Shown in pieces: positions 18,523-28,226 of a stretch of 64,000 bases of DNA. The position numbers were made by a program, and so were the translations under genes. Numbering within the stretch: the first letter of the stretch is position 1; every line of letters starts with the position of its first letter. Origin of the DNA: an uncultured Aquimarina sp. (GTDB taxonomy: Bacteria > Bacteroidota > Bacteroidia > Flavobacteriales > Flavobacteriaceae); assembly GCA_947496555.1 (NCBI GenBank), contig CANMDH010000009.1, forward strand, positions 62,001-126,000, written 5' to 3'. The notes beneath the pieces are model-generated. The model was not told the DNA's origin, did not search any database, and saw nothing but the letters and a program-made list of their open reading frames with translations.

Positions 18523-19087
18523 TATTGCCTGCTATTAATTGATCAATGACTTTTATTGCTTCTTGTAATCGGGAGATTTTGTCTCCTTTTAAAATTATGT
18601 ACGGAAGATCATGCTCATCCAAAGATTCTTTGAATCTCAAAAACATATCTTCTCTTTGGTGGGGTTTATCTCTAAGATCATCAGCGATCCAAGGGGTGTC
18701 AATATAAGTTAAAAGATACAAATCATAAACATTTTCTAATGAAATTTTATGTATGGTTTTGGGAACGTTCCCCATGTAATACGCTTCAGAGTATACTTTA
18801 ATTTCAAATAGATTAGTATCGCAAAACAATACTTTATTTGCCTTCTTAGAAAGCTCATTTTCTAATAGCATTTGGCCTTCAGCTATAGGAAGAAGGTCAT
18901 CATAAATGCAAACCTCTTTATTCTTGTCCCACTTTTTCTGAAGATATTCTCGCATATATTCTGGAACCCACCCAGTCTGGTAATGTTTAGCCAATTGCTT
19001 TGCCAAGGTTGTTTTACCCGTAGATTCGGGTCCAAAAAGTACTACTTTTAAGCAGTTACTAGTTTGTTGTCTAAGTTTTTCTTCCAT
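18506..19087 (-). CDS. NadR-type nucleoside kinase (AAA_28 fold)
   Basis: A 193-residue P-loop kinase. VLFGPESTGKTTLAKQLA is the Walker A region, followed by VPEYMREYLQKKW, the pattern of the ribosylnicotinamide-kinase half of NadR. No adenylyltransferase domain is present. The start codon lies 40 bases inside the end of the PnuC-type gene, so the two are co-translated. In family terms it would trap an imported vitamin nucleoside by phosphorylation. Given the thiamine-binding gene upstream, thiamine or a precursor is an alternative substrate to nicotinamide riboside. Confidence 0.8.
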   Translation of the reverse strand: MEEKLRQQTSNCLKVVLFGPESTGKTTLAKQLAKHYQTGWVPEYMREYLQKKWDKNKEVCIYDDLLPIAEGQMLLENELSKKANKVLFCDTNLFEIKVYSEAYYMGNVPKTIHKISLENVYDLYLLTYIDTPWIADDLRDKPHQREDMFLRFKESLDEHDLPYIILKGDKISRLQEAIKVIDQLIAGNSEHNG

Positions 19088-19680
19088 GCCAGATATCCAA
19101 AAATTGCCATGACCGTAAAAATCACATATTGAAGGCTCGAAAATGTAAACCCTTTATAGAAATAAAGTGGAACAGAAATAATATCTCCAACTATCCAAAA
19201 TATCCAATTTTCAATTTTTCTTCGTGCCATGAGCCACATCCCCACAAAAAATATTGCTGTAGTTAATGTATCAACATATGCGGTCCAATCATTCCACTTA
19301 TCAAAAGTAATATACACAACATACACAAAAATTAAGGTAGCTACAAAGATCAATACTTCAACTATTTTTTCCATTGAAGTTGTTCTCGAGATTGGTGTAA
19401 CATGAGTATCATCAATCTTGCGAGTCCATACATACCAACCATAAATACTCATTATAAAGTAATATGCATTAATCATCATATCACCCAATAGCGACCATTT
19501 TAAAAGTAAGTATACAAAAATTGCCGTGCTTACTATACCCGTTGGGTACACCCAAATCTTATTAAACCAAGCAAACAACACACTTGCAATACCAAATATA
19601 ACTGCTGTAATTTCTAGCGAAATATCTATAGTAGAATATTCGGCATATTGACCAAAAAGGTAATCAAAAATGTGGTTCAT
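19048..19680 (-). CDS. PnuC/PnuT-type vitamin transporter
   Basis: A 210-residue integral membrane protein with about seven helices. The signatures WVYPTGIVSTAIFVYLL, NAYYFIMSIYGWYVW and NWIFWIVGDIISVPLYFYKG are those of the PnuC family of facilitators for vitamin precursors. PnuC carries nicotinamide riboside, while PnuT members of the same family carry thiamine. The sequence alone does not separate the two. A thiamine-binding-type gene overlapping it by 17 bases, and a TPP-controlled receptor nearby, favour PnuT. Confidence 0.85.
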   Translation of the reverse strand: MNHIFDYLFGQYAEYSTIDISLEITAVIFGIASVLFAWFNKIWVYPTGIVSTAIFVYLLLKWSLLGDMMINAYYFIMSIYGWYVWTRKIDDTHVTPISRTTSMEKIVEVLIFVATLIFVYVVYITFDKWNDWTAYVDTLTTAIFFVGMWLMARRKIENWIFWIVGDIISVPLYFYKGFTFSSLQYVIFTVMAIFGYLAWKKNLDNKLVTA

Positions 19681-19924
19681 AGTCGTTTCGATTGCTTTTT
19701 ACCATTTTCATGTATACCAGAACGTGATCCATGTCACCAAAAGCTGTTTTTATTTCCTGAGTTAAAAATGGCATTAATGTATCGTATTCTCCATAAATCT
19801 GCGTACTTAATGGATTCTCTAAAACTGTAAATTCTGAAGCCCTCAACCGTTTTATAAAACGAATAATATGGTCTTCAAATTCATTTTGAAGAGGTGTGAG
19901 TGTTAGTTCTATAGATATCTGCAT
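19664..19924 (-). CDS. thiamine-binding protein (MTH1187/YkoF-like)
   Basis: An 86-residue protein of the thiamine_BP family, with the ferredoxin-like pattern ISIELTLTPLQNEFEDHI and ENPLSTQIYGEYDTLMPFL. Known members bind thiamine or hydroxymethylpyrimidine in the cytoplasm. It is the first gene of an overlapping operon with the PnuC-type transporter, the kinase, DUF4301 and arfB. No riboswitch is visible in the 80 bases between it and the next gene. Confidence 0.75.
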   Translation of the reverse strand: MQISIELTLTPLQNEFEDHIIRFIKRLRASEFTVLENPLSTQIYGEYDTLMPFLTQEIKTAFGDMDHVLVYMKMVKSNRNDYEPHF

Positions 19925-20003
19925 ATTGCAAAATGGGATTATTAATTTAAAATGCGAAGGTAAATATTGTAGTTAATTTAAAGGTGGTAAACCATCTTAA
20001 ATT

Positions 20004-20651
20004 TTATCCTTCATCGATTATAGCGGGTATCGCATACACGCAGGTATATTCTTCAAACTCAATATATGCCAAATCATAATGGCTAGTTTTGTCTTTGTAG
20101 TTAATCGCCCCAAAAACAAAAGGATAATCCAATGTAAATGAAGAAATATAAATATGCTCCTCAAAACTTAATCCAGGAGTGGCATACAATTTATATAAGG
20201 ATTCTTTGGCTCCCCAGATGATAGTTAAGGCACGAACTTTATCCAGATTAGATTCTTCTATGCCTTTGTTTTCCTGTGGATTCACAAATTTATGAGCTAT
20301 TATTTGTATTTTTTCACGCTGTTTTTCGATATCAATGCCTATTTCTTTGTCACTGATAATGATTCCTGCAAATTCAAAAGAATGCGTGATCGATATTTGT
20401 TTTCCATCTTTAAGATGTGGTTTTCCAAATTCATCATAATAAAGATCATAATCTGTATATCCTACTGCTGCAAGTAAATGTCTCACGCTCATAAAACCTC
20501 TACGATGTATTTCAGATTTCATATTATCTACACGGTCCTGACAATGTTTAGTCAATTCTATTCCTTCACAAAGTGACTCATAGGTCTCTTCGATCTTCCA
20601 AATCAGTACATTAGTACTTTCATCGACTGTTATAGTTTTGTAAAGAGGCAT
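20004..20651 (-). CDS. 4'-phosphopantetheinyl transferase superfamily protein
   Basis: A 215-residue Sfp-type transferase that loads the phosphopantetheine arm of CoA onto carrier proteins. The Mg-binding motif appears as IGIDIEKQREKI and the second motif as IIWGAKESLYKLY. ISITHSFEFAGIIIS precedes the first, as in the family. No carrier-protein or polyketide gene is adjacent. It lies 80 bases downstream of the thiamine operon start and is divergent from ahcY. Confidence 0.9.
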   Translation of the reverse strand: MPLYKTITVDESTNVLIWKIEETYESLCEGIELTKHCQDRVDNMKSEIHRRGFMSVRHLLAAVGYTDYDLYYDEFGKPHLKDGKQISITHSFEFAGIIISDKEIGIDIEKQREKIQIIAHKFVNPQENKGIEESNLDKVRALTIIWGAKESLYKLYATPGLSFEEHIYISSFTLDYPFVFGAINYKDKTSHYDLAYIEFEEYTCVYAIPAIIDEG

Positions 20652-20673
20652 TTAAATTCTTAAAGTTATTTTG

Positions 20674-20681
20674 TACCTTTG
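20674..20681 (+). promoter_or_regulatory. candidate -7 box upstream of ahcY
   Basis: TACCTTTG matches the Bacteroidota -7 consensus TAnnTTTG and lies 106 bases upstream of ahcY. A matching -33 TTG at normal spacing is not obvious, so this is only a candidate. Confidence 0.4.
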
Positions 20682-20786
20682 CAAACTGAAAATTACAGGA
20701 CTATGGCCCAATTTTCTGAGAAACGAATTTAGAATAATTTAGTGCCAAATACTAGGCATAATTGATAAACATAAAATAAACTATTT

Positions 20787-22103
20787 ATGAGTACCAAAAC
20801 AGTACCTTACGTTCCTTTCAAAGTGAAAGATATTTCATTGGCTGGATGGGGAAGAAAAGAAATTGAATTAGCAGAAGCCGAAATGCCAGGACTTATGTCA
20901 CTTCGTGAAGAGTACAAAGACGAACAACCTCTTAAGGGTTCTCGTATTGCAGGGTGTCTTCATATGACTATTCAAACAGCAGTTCTAATTGAAACTCTTG
21001 TGGCTCTTGGAGCAGAGGTTACATGGAGCTCATGTAATATTTTCTCTACACAGGATCAGGCTGCCGCTGCAATTGCCGATGCAGGTATTCCTGTTTATGC
21101 TTGGAAAGGGATGAACGAGGAAGAGTTTGACTGGTGTATCGAACAAACGTTGTTCTTTGGTGAAGACAGAAAACCATTAAACATGATTCTTGATGATGGT
21201 GGAGACCTTACCAATATGGTTTTAGACCGATATCCAGAACTAGTTGATAATATCAAAGGATTATCTGAAGAAACTACAACAGGGGTTCACCGTTTGTATG
21301 AAAGAATGAAAAACGGAACATTGCCAATGCCCGCAATTAATGTTAATGACTCTGTAACCAAGTCTAAATTCGATAACAAATATGGATGTCGTGAAAGTGC
21401 TGTAGATGCGATCCGTAGAGCTACTGATACTATGCTTGCTGGTAAGCGCGTTGTAGTTTGCGGATATGGTGATGTAGGTAAAGGTACAGCGGCATCGTTT
21501 AGAGGAGCGGGATCTATTGTAACCGTTACCGAAATCGATCCTATATGTGCTTTACAAGCCGCCATGGATGGTTTTGAAGTAAAGAAACTTGAAACTGTAA
21601 TTGGAAAGGCAGACGTTGTAATTACTACTACAGGTAATAAGGACATCGTACAAGGACAACATTTTAAAGCATTAAAAGACAAAGCTATCGTATGTAATAT
21701 TGGTCATTTTGATAATGAAATTGATATGGCCTGGTTAAACGACAACTACGGAAATACCAGAGATGAAATCAAACCACAGGTAGATAAATATACTATTGAT
21801 GGTAAAGACATCATTATCCTTGCTGAAGGTCGTTTGGTAAATCTTGGTTGCGCTACAGGACATCCAAGTTTTGTGATGAGTAACTCGTTTACCAACCAAA
21901 CGTTGGCACAGATTGAACTTTGGAATCATTCTGAAAATTATAAGAATGAAGTATACATGCTACCCAAACATCTTGATGAAAAAGTAGCTAAGTTACACCT
22001 GGCACGTCTTGGAGTAGAATTAGAAACCCTAAGACCAGAACAAGCAGAGTACATTGGTGTAACGGTTGAAGGACCTTATAAACCAGAGTACTATAGATAC
22101 TAA
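20787..22103 (+). CDS. ahcY: adenosylhomocysteinase
   Basis: AhcY hydrolyses S-adenosylhomocysteine to adenosine and homocysteine, relieving product inhibition of methyltransferases. The 438 residues include [39 protein letters not shown], the NAD-binding loop [26 protein letters not shown] and the C-terminal KPEYYRY. It is a stand-alone gene with its own terminator. Confidence 0.97.
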   Translation: MSTKTVPYVPFKVKDISLAGWGRKEIELAEAEMPGLMSLREEYKDEQPLKGSRIAGCLHMTIQTAVLIETLVALGAEVTWSSCNIFSTQDQAAAAIADAGIPVYAWKGMNEEEFDWCIEQTLFFGEDRKPLNMILDDGGDLTNMVLDRYPELVDNIKGLSEETTTGVHRLYERMKNGTLPMPAINVNDSVTKSKFDNKYGCRESAVDAIRRATDTMLAGKRVVVCGYGDVGKGTAASFRGAGSIVTVTEIDPICALQAAMDGFEVKKLETVIGKADVVITTTGNKDIVQGQHFKALKDKAIVCNIGHFDNEIDMAWLNDNYGNTRDEIKPQVDKYTIDGKDIIILAEGRLVNLGCATGHPSFVMSNSFTNQTLAQIELWNHSENYKNEVYMLPKHLDEKVAKLHLARLGVELETLRPEQAEYIGVTVEGPYKPEYYRY

Positions 22104-22154
22104 ATTATAATTTTAAGTGATCTTAGATTTTTAGATTGCTTCGCTTTTACAATA

Positions 22155-22195
22155 AAATGCACCCTATCCTTTTATTTGGATAGGGTGCATTTTTT
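22155..22195 (+). terminator. ahcY terminator
   Basis: AATGCACCCTATCC pairs perfectly with GGATAGGGTGCATT across an 8-base loop and is followed by a T-run. It is about 50 bases after the ahcY stop. Confidence 0.9.
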
Positions 22196-22287
22196 ATATT
22201 TACATCCCTATTTCTATAAGCTTTACTTTGTAACGAAATGCGTCACATATCGTCATATTAAAACAATCAAAAAACAAATAACATTTT

Positions 22288-23172
22288 ATGGGCACACTAA
22301 AAATCACCAATCTCTCTAAAACATACTCTAATGGAGTAAAAGCATTGGATAATGTATCAATAGAACTAGAAAATGGAATGTTTGGATTATTAGGTCCAAA
22401 TGGAGCTGGAAAATCATCACTTATGCGCACTCTCGCGACATTGCAAGAAGCAGACTCAGGATCAGCAACATTAGACGATATTGACATTCTTAATCAACCC
22501 GCCGAGCTAAGAAAAGTGCTGGGATATTTGCCACAAGAATTTGGAGTATACCCTAGGATCACGGCAGAACAATTACTCGATCATTTAGCAATACTAAAAG
22601 GGTTTACCAAATCTGGAGAACGTAAGGAAATGGTAAAATACCTTCTAGATAAGGTTAATTTGTATGATAAGCGAAAAAAAAGTGTAAAAGGTTTCTCGGG
22701 AGGAATGAAACAACGAATAGGGATTGCGCAAGCCCTTATTGGTAGTCCTAAATTAATCATCGTAGATGAGCCCACTGCCGGTTTGGACCCTGGAGAAAGA
22801 AATCGCTTTTATAATCTTTTAGCTAATGTAGGCAAGGATGTAATCGTGATTCTTTCAACGCACATTGTTGATGATGTAAGGGAGCTTTGCACAAAAATGG
22901 CAATCATGAATTTTGGAGAAATAGTATATCAAGGTTCTCCAGATACTGCCATTGATGAACTTAAAGGCAAAGTATATCAAAAAATCATCCAACTTGAAGA
23001 GTTAGATGAGTATGCTAATCAATATAGTATTATCTCTAACAAAATGGTAGGAGGGCGACCTTTAATTCATATTTATAGTGATACAAATCCGGATAATGGT
23101 TTTGAACAAGTAAGACCTAATCTTGAAGACGTGTTCTTTTCTAAAATTAACACAGACAATGTACTTGTTTAA
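22288..23172 (+). CDS. ABC transporter ATP-binding protein
   Basis: A 294-residue ATPase with Walker A (GPNGAGKSSL), the signature KGFSGGMKQRIG and Walker B (LIIVDEPTAGLD). The C-terminal ~80 residues are an accessory domain. It belongs to the multidrug/ABC-2 group and is followed 17 bases later by the membrane protein it must serve. The transported substrate is not predictable. Confidence 0.92.
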   Translation: MGTLKITNLSKTYSNGVKALDNVSIELENGMFGLLGPNGAGKSSLMRTLATLQEADSGSATLDDIDILNQPAELRKVLGYLPQEFGVYPRITAEQLLDHLAILKGFTKSGERKEMVKYLLDKVNLYDKRKKSVKGFSGGMKQRIGIAQALIGSPKLIIVDEPTAGLDPGERNRFYNLLANVGKDVIVILSTHIVDDVRELCTKMAIMNFGEIVYQGSPDTAIDELKGKVYQKIIQLEELDEYANQYSIISNKMVGGRPLIHIYSDTNPDNGFEQVRPNLEDVFFSKINTDNVLV

Positions 23173-23189
23173 CCATTAAATTAGAGATC

Positions 23190-26100
23190 ATGTTTAAAAA
23201 TTTCTTTGTATCAGAATTAAGATATACCCTAAAACAACCTATGGTGTATATCATGTTATTATTGATGACTTTAATGGTTTTTGGAGCTACGGTAAGCGAT
23301 AATATACAAATAGGTGGTTCTATAGGTAATATTTACAGAAATTCACCCTATACTATCACTCTTTACACTTCGGTAATGACCATTTTTGGATTAATGATAG
23401 CTGCTGCTTTTTTTAACAATGCGGCTTTACGAGATCATAACAACGGGTTTAACGAAATTCTATTTAGTACACCTTTAAGTAAATCGGGTTATTTCTTTGG
23501 GAGATTCCTGGGTGCCCTTTTGTTATCAACTATACCCATGCTTGGAGTATTTTTGGGATCAATTATAGGCACCATACTTGCTCCTTCTTTTGGATGGATG
23601 GATGCCGATCGGTTTGGTGTTTTTCATCTCGAAACTTTTGTAAACAATTATCTACTGTTTGTTTTACCTAATATGTTCTTTGCAGGAACCATAATTTATG
23701 CAATGGCACATAAGTGGAAAAGTACTGTGATTTCGTTTGTAGGAGCCTTAATCATTATCATAGCATATATTGTTTCAGGAACACTTACTTCTGATATTGA
23801 TAATGAAACCATTGCCGCCCTAACCGATGTGTTCGGTATTAGAACCTATTCTGTAGATACCAAATACTTTACCCCAATAGAAAAAAATACAATAAGTCCC
23901 GGTTTCAGTGGTATACTTCTTCAAAACAGACTATTATGGACAGGGGTCGGTATTATCATCCTTTTGCTTTCTTATTTTAGTTTTTCATTTAAAGAAAAAA
24001 ACAAAAAAGTAAAGAAAGAAGAAAAAGAAGACATTACAGACAAGAAGGTATTTTCACTTCCAAAAATAAATCCCCAATTCTCGGGAAAAACAGAATGGGT
24101 TCAGTTCAAAAGTTTCTTTTACACAAATTTCTTAAGTATTGTTAAGAGTGTAACTTTTAAAATCTTATTCTTATTTAGCGCTATTATTTTGGTTGCTGAT
24201 CTTGCAGGAGGTTTTGAATATTTTGGGTTAAAATCTTATCCATTGACCTACAAATTAATAGACTCTATTAATGACAATACAGCTCTTTATATCGTAATTA
24301 TATTGGTGTTTTTTAGCGGTGAGTTGGTCTGGCGAGATCGTGAAAGTAAGATTAATGAAGTAATTGACGCCACTGCACATACATCCTTTGTTTCATTGGC
24401 GGCCAAAGCCCTTTCACTGGTAGGGATTACTGTCATTTTACAGACTTTCTTCATTTTATGCGGGGTTATATATCAATTGGTAAATGGTTACACTCGTATC
24501 GAACTAGATGTCTACTTCCTGGATTTCATATATAGTAATCTACCCATCTATATTATTTGGAGTGGTGTTATGATAATGATTCAGGTACTACTTAACAATA
24601 AGTACATTGGGTATTTTGTATCTATACTTGTGATTTTTGTTTTAGCCCTGCTGTTAAGTATTTTTGATATTGAAACAAACATGCTTACTATTGGCGACAG
24701 GCCTTCTTTAGAATATTCAGACATGAATGCCTTTGGCCCTGGAGTGAAAGGAGCCTTTTGGTTTGGGGTATATTGGATCTTATTCTCGTTCCTTTGTCTT
24801 CTTATTGCCGGTGCTTTATGGAATCGTGGAGTAATGAGTTCGTTATTCGACAGGATTAAAGTTGCCAAAAAACAAGTGCCAAAAAAATATCGCCTATCCA
24901 TTGCTATCACTACTTTTGCTTGGGTTCTGGTTGCCGGTTTTGTATATTATAATACTCAGATATTGAATCCTTATAAAACATCTGACGAATTAGAAGTACT
25001 TTCGGCAGCATATGAAAAAAAGTTCAAAAAGTACAAAAATGCAAAACTGCCTAAAATAACAGATGTTAAATACTTCATTGATATTTATCCTTATAAGAGA
25101 AATGTAGATACAAGAGCCATTGTAAAACTAACCAATGAGCACGATGTCCCGATTGATTCTTTACATTTTAATATAGGCGAAGAATGGATAACCACATTTA
25201 GTATTCCCAAATCCAAATTGGTCTTTGAAGATAAGGATTTTGGATACTTAATGTATAAGCTTGATACACCGCTAGCTCCCAAAGAAAGTATTACTATTGA
25301 AATCAACAATAAATATGTGACCAAGGGTTTTAAAAATAATAGAGGAAATACTAGGGTTGTAAAAAATGGGACATTTTTAAATAACTTTGAAATACTTCCT
25401 GTTCTAGGCTATAATGAAAGAATAGAATTATCTGAAAAAAGCCAGCGCAAGAAATATGATTTACCTCCTAAGTCAAGAGCACCAAAATTACAAAAAGGCC
25501 CAAATCATTATCATATGAATAATTATCTTACCGATGGGCGTTCAGATTATATTAATGTAGAAACCATAATTTCTACGGCAAATGACCAGGTTGCTATTGC
25601 TCCAGGTTCGTTACAAAGGAAATGGGAAGAAAATGATAGAAATTATTATCATTACAAGGTAGACCAGCCTTCGCAAAATTTTTATTCTTTTATCTCTGCT
25701 AAATATGAAATTGCCACAAGAAAATGGAACGGAATTGATATTGAGGTCTATCATGATTCTAAACACCCTTGGAATGTAGAAATGATGCTAGATGCTGTAG
25801 AACGGTCATTAGAGTATTATACCAAAAACTTTGGGCCTTACTATCATAAACAATGTAGGATTATCGAGTTTCCTAGATATGAAAGCTTTGCACAAGCATT
25901 TCCAGGAACCATGCCCTACTCTGAAGCCATTGGTTTTGTAATTAATCTGGAAGATGAAACCGATAATAATGTTGTTGATGCCGTAATTGCACACGAAATG
26001 GGACATCAATGGTGGGCACATCAGGTAGTAGGGGCTGATATGCAAGGAGGAACTATGATGAGTGAAAGTTTTGCAGAATACTCATCGCTTATGACGCTGA

Positions 26101-26768
26101 AAAGTCTGGCTAAAACTCCTATGAAAATGCGTGAGTTTTTAAAATACGATCACAATCGATATCTCACAGGACGTAGTAGAGAAATAGAAAAAGAACTGCC
26201 GCTATACAAAGTTGAAAACCAACCTTACATACATTACGGAAAAGGAAGTGTAATTCTATATGCATTGCAAGACTATATTGGAGAAGAAAAAGTGAATACC
26301 GCAATGAACGAGTTTCTGGATAAATACAGGTACCAAAACCCTCCTTACCCCTCGTCATTGGATTTTATAGAGTATTTAGAACCTAAAGTACCCGATTCTT
26401 TGCAATATTTAATCAAGGATTGGTTTCAAGAAATTACTTTGTATGATAACCGCTTAAAAGAATCTTCTTATAAGAAATTGGACAACGGAAAATACGAAGT
26501 ATCTATGACTGTAGAGTCTTATAAAATAAAAGCAGATAGCCTAGGAAACGAAACCAAAGTACCTATTAATGACTGGATCGATATAGGCGTTTTTGCAGAT
26601 AGTGATGAAGAAAAATTAGTATATGAGAAAAGAGTAAAAATAAATCAAAACCAGACCAACTTTACTTTTCAAGTAGATTCATTACCTGTAAAAGCAGCGA
26701 TTGACCCAAGAAAACTTCTTATCGATAGAGTTTATGATGACAACATCAAAAACGTCGAAGGAGAATAA
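23190..26768 (+). CDS. ABC-2 permease fused to an M1-type metallopeptidase
   Basis: A 1192-residue fusion. Residues 1-~600 contain two sets of ABC-2-type membrane helices (TLMVFGATVSDN..., then FLFSAIILVADLAGG...). After one more helix (about 570-590), residues ~640-1180 form an M1-aminopeptidase-like domain with the zinc motif VIAHEMGHQWWAHQ and the third ligand in SESFAEYSS. The usual GAMEN motif is not recognisable (GTMPYSEAIGFV lies in that area), so exopeptidase specificity is doubtful. Its partner is the ATPase 17 bases upstream. The peptidase probably faces the periplasm. Confidence 0.9.
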   Translation: MFKNFFVSELRYTLKQPMVYIMLLLMTLMVFGATVSDNIQIGGSIGNIYRNSPYTITLYTSVMTIFGLMIAAAFFNNAALRDHNNGFNEILFSTPLSKSGYFFGRFLGALLLSTIPMLGVFLGSIIGTILAPSFGWMDADRFGVFHLETFVNNYLLFVLPNMFFAGTIIYAMAHKWKSTVISFVGALIIIIAYIVSGTLTSDIDNETIAALTDVFGIRTYSVDTKYFTPIEKNTISPGFSGILLQNRLLWTGVGIIILLLSYFSFSFKEKNKKVKKEEKEDITDKKVFSLPKINPQFSGKTEWVQFKSFFYTNFLSIVKSVTFKILFLFSAIILVADLAGGFEYFGLKSYPLTYKLIDSINDNTALYIVIILVFFSGELVWRDRESKINEVIDATAHTSFVSLAAKALSLVGITVILQTFFILCGVIYQLVNGYTRIELDVYFLDFIYSNLPIYIIWSGVMIMIQVLLNNKYIGYFVSILVIFVLALLLSIFDIETNMLTIGDRPSLEYSDMNAFGPGVKGAFWFGVYWILFSFLCLLIAGALWNRGVMSSLFDRIKVAKKQVPKKYRLSIAITTFAWVLVAGFVYYNTQILNPYKTSDELEVLSAAYEKKFKKYKNAKLPKITDVKYFIDIYPYKRNVDTRAIVKLTNEHDVPIDSLHFNIGEEWITTFSIPKSKLVFEDKDFGYLMYKLDTPLAPKESITIEINNKYVTKGFKNNRGNTRVVKNGTFLNNFEILPVLGYNERIELSEKSQRKKYDLPPKSRAPKLQKGPNHYHMNNYLTDGRSDYINVETIISTANDQVAIAPGSLQRKWEENDRNYYHYKVDQPSQNFYSFISAKYEIATRKWNGIDIEVYHDSKHPWNVEMMLDAVERSLEYYTKNFGPYYHKQCRIIEFPRYESFAQAFPGTMPYSEAIGFVINLEDETDNNVVDAVIAHEMGHQWWAHQVVGADMQGGTMMSESFAEYSSLMTLKSLAKTPMKMREFLKYDHNRYLTGRSREIEKELPLYKVENQPYIHYGKGSVILYALQDYIGEEKVNTAMNEFLDKYRYQNPPYPSSLDFIEYLEPKVPDSLQYLIKDWFQEITLYDNRLKESSYKKLDNGKYEVSMTVESYKIKADSLGNETKVPINDWIDIGVFADSDEEKLVYEKRVKINQNQTNFTFQVDSLPVKAAIDPRKLLIDRVYDDNIKNVEGE

Positions 26769-26790
26769 TATCCTGTTCAAAATTTAACTT

Positions 26791-26820
26791 TAGCCCAAGA
26801 TGGTTAACCATCTTGGGCTT
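26791..26820. terminator. bidirectional hairpin terminator
   Basis: AGCCCAAGATGG pairs with CCATCTTGGGCT across a TTAA loop, between the convergent ABC/peptidase gene and the 26826-27164 gene. Confidence 0.8.
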
Positions 26821-26825
26821 TATAT

Positions 26826-27164
26826 TTACTTTTTCTTCCTAAAAATATAGCTCATCCAAACCGGATCATTTTCCTCAGAAACTACCGATTGTCTATCTAC
26901 GAATTCCCAATTGGCCGCATTCATAAAGTTTAATAAATCAGAAGTATTTTCCAATTTTTCTAATTGCTTAATCGTGATCTGCTTTCCCTCGAGAGACCGT
27001 TGCTCTTCCACTTTAATTCTCTTAACTTTTCCGCTATTATTTGCTTTCTGAATTATAATTACCTCTAGGTAATCATACTTGGGTATGTCTTGAGCAGCAA
27101 CTTGAAATGTTACAAAAACAAAGAAGATGGTGCACCATAGCGCATTAATCATTGAAGTTTTCAT
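26826..27164 (-). CDS. hypothetical secreted protein
   Basis: A 112-residue protein with a signal peptide (about 1-24, ending FQVAAQ). The mature part is basic and contains YDYLEVIIIQKANNSGKVKR and a helical segment, followed by WEFVDRQSVV and a Lys-rich end (IFRKKK). No known family is recognised. It is divergent from the 27229-27846 gene, and the 64 bases between them must hold both promoters. Confidence 0.5.
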   Translation of the reverse strand: MKTSMINALWCTIFFVFVTFQVAAQDIPKYDYLEVIIIQKANNSGKVKRIKVEEQRSLEGKQITIKQLEKLENTSDLLNFMNAANWEFVDRQSVVSEENDPVWMSYIFRKKK

Positions 27165-27228
27165 GGTTTTAATTCGATTTATGATTTTGGTATCGTAAAT
27201 TTAGACAATTCGTTTAACCTAATTTGTA

Positions 27229-27846
27229 ATGAGATTACTTTTTGGTCTTTGCTTTATAACATCGATGGTTTTTGCTCAAAGTGATGAAGCCGCTCTTCAA
27301 AATATAAAAAAGCAGTTCTTAATGATCTCGGAACTGCAGGAAAAAGGAATGCTTACGCAAAAAAAAGCCTCGTATACTTGCAAAGATTTAAGTATTGAAG
27401 GAACCCTAATATATCATTATCATAATCAAGATTTAAAACTTATCTCACATTCCTTTGACCAAGGTCATTATTCTGCTTCTCATAGTTATTATGTCTCTAA
27501 TAATAGACTTTTTTTCTATTTTGGCAGTGATGGTTTTGATAATGACGAGACCATTTATGATGAAAATACGGGAGATGTTATCGGGACAGAAGAAGACTGG
27601 AGTGTATCACATTTAAGGATTTATTTCAGTAACGAAAAGGCAATTAATTGTTTGATTAAGCAATATGAAAATGAAGATGTAACCGATGAAATCAAAGAGA
27701 AATATCCCGAAATATCAGCTTATTTCAAAAATGAAGAGAAAGAGTGCGATCCTCTAGAGGTCAAAGAAATCTTATCCGTTTTTCAAAAATTAACAGCTGC
27801 TCAAAAACAATCTTCACAAGAATTATGCAAAGTTCATGGATATTAG
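27229..27846 (+). CDS. hypothetical secreted protein
   Basis: A 205-residue protein with an N-terminal signal peptide (about 1-16, ending MVFAQ). The mature part begins with a helix (DEAALQNIKKQFLMISELQ), followed by a beta-rich domain with several His and aromatic residues (IYHYHNQDLKLISHSF) and a helical end with three Cys. It is of unknown function. It is convergent with rpmA and separated from it by a hairpin terminator. Confidence 0.55.
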   Translation: MRLLFGLCFITSMVFAQSDEAALQNIKKQFLMISELQEKGMLTQKKASYTCKDLSIEGTLIYHYHNQDLKLISHSFDQGHYSASHSYYVSNNRLFFYFGSDGFDNDETIYDENTGDVIGTEEDWSVSHLRIYFSNEKAINCLIKQYENEDVTDEIKEKYPEISAYFKNEEKECDPLEVKEILSVFQKLTAAQKQSSQELCKVHGY

Positions 27847-27864
27847 AATACTGCATAAATAAAA

Positions 27865-27892
27865 AACCCTCTTTAGTTTCCTAAAAGAGGGT
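27865..27892. terminator. terminator between the convergent rpmA and 27229 genes
   Basis: ACCCTCTTT pairs with AAAGAGGGT over an 8-10-base loop, with A-rich sequence on the left and T-rich on the right, so it can serve both directions. Confidence 0.75.
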
Positions 27893-27917
27893 CTATTTTA
27901 TTACAATGGAAGGATTC

Positions 27918-28178
27918 TTAAGCTTCAAATGGTTCTATAGAAACATAAGATTTGTTATCCTTTTTCTTAGTAAACTTTACAATACCATCCACTTTGGCGT
28001 GAAGGGTATGGTCTTTACCAGCATATACATTTTCACCTGGTTTGTGGGCTGTACCTCTTTGTCTTACAATGATGTTACCAGCCACGGCAGCTTGACCTCC
28101 AAATATCTTTACACCCAAGCGTTTCGATTCTGATTCTCTACCGTTCTTCGAACTACCAACTCCTTTTTTATGAGCCAT
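27918..28178 (-). CDS. rpmA: 50S ribosomal protein L27
   Basis: An 86-residue bL27, which sits near the peptidyl-transferase centre. It begins [20 protein letters not shown] and includes [18 protein letters not shown], both standard. It lacks the cleavable N-terminal extension known from Firmicutes. It is 48 bases downstream of rplU, the usual rplU-rpmA pair. Confidence 0.97.
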   Translation of the reverse strand: MAHKKGVGSSKNGRESESKRLGVKIFGGQAAVAGNIIVRQRGTAHKPGENVYAGKDHTLHAKVDGIVKFTKKKDNKSYVSIEPFEA

Positions 28179-28226
28179 TTTCTTTAGGTTTTATTATTAA
28201 TAATAACAGTGTTACCTGCCGTCTTT

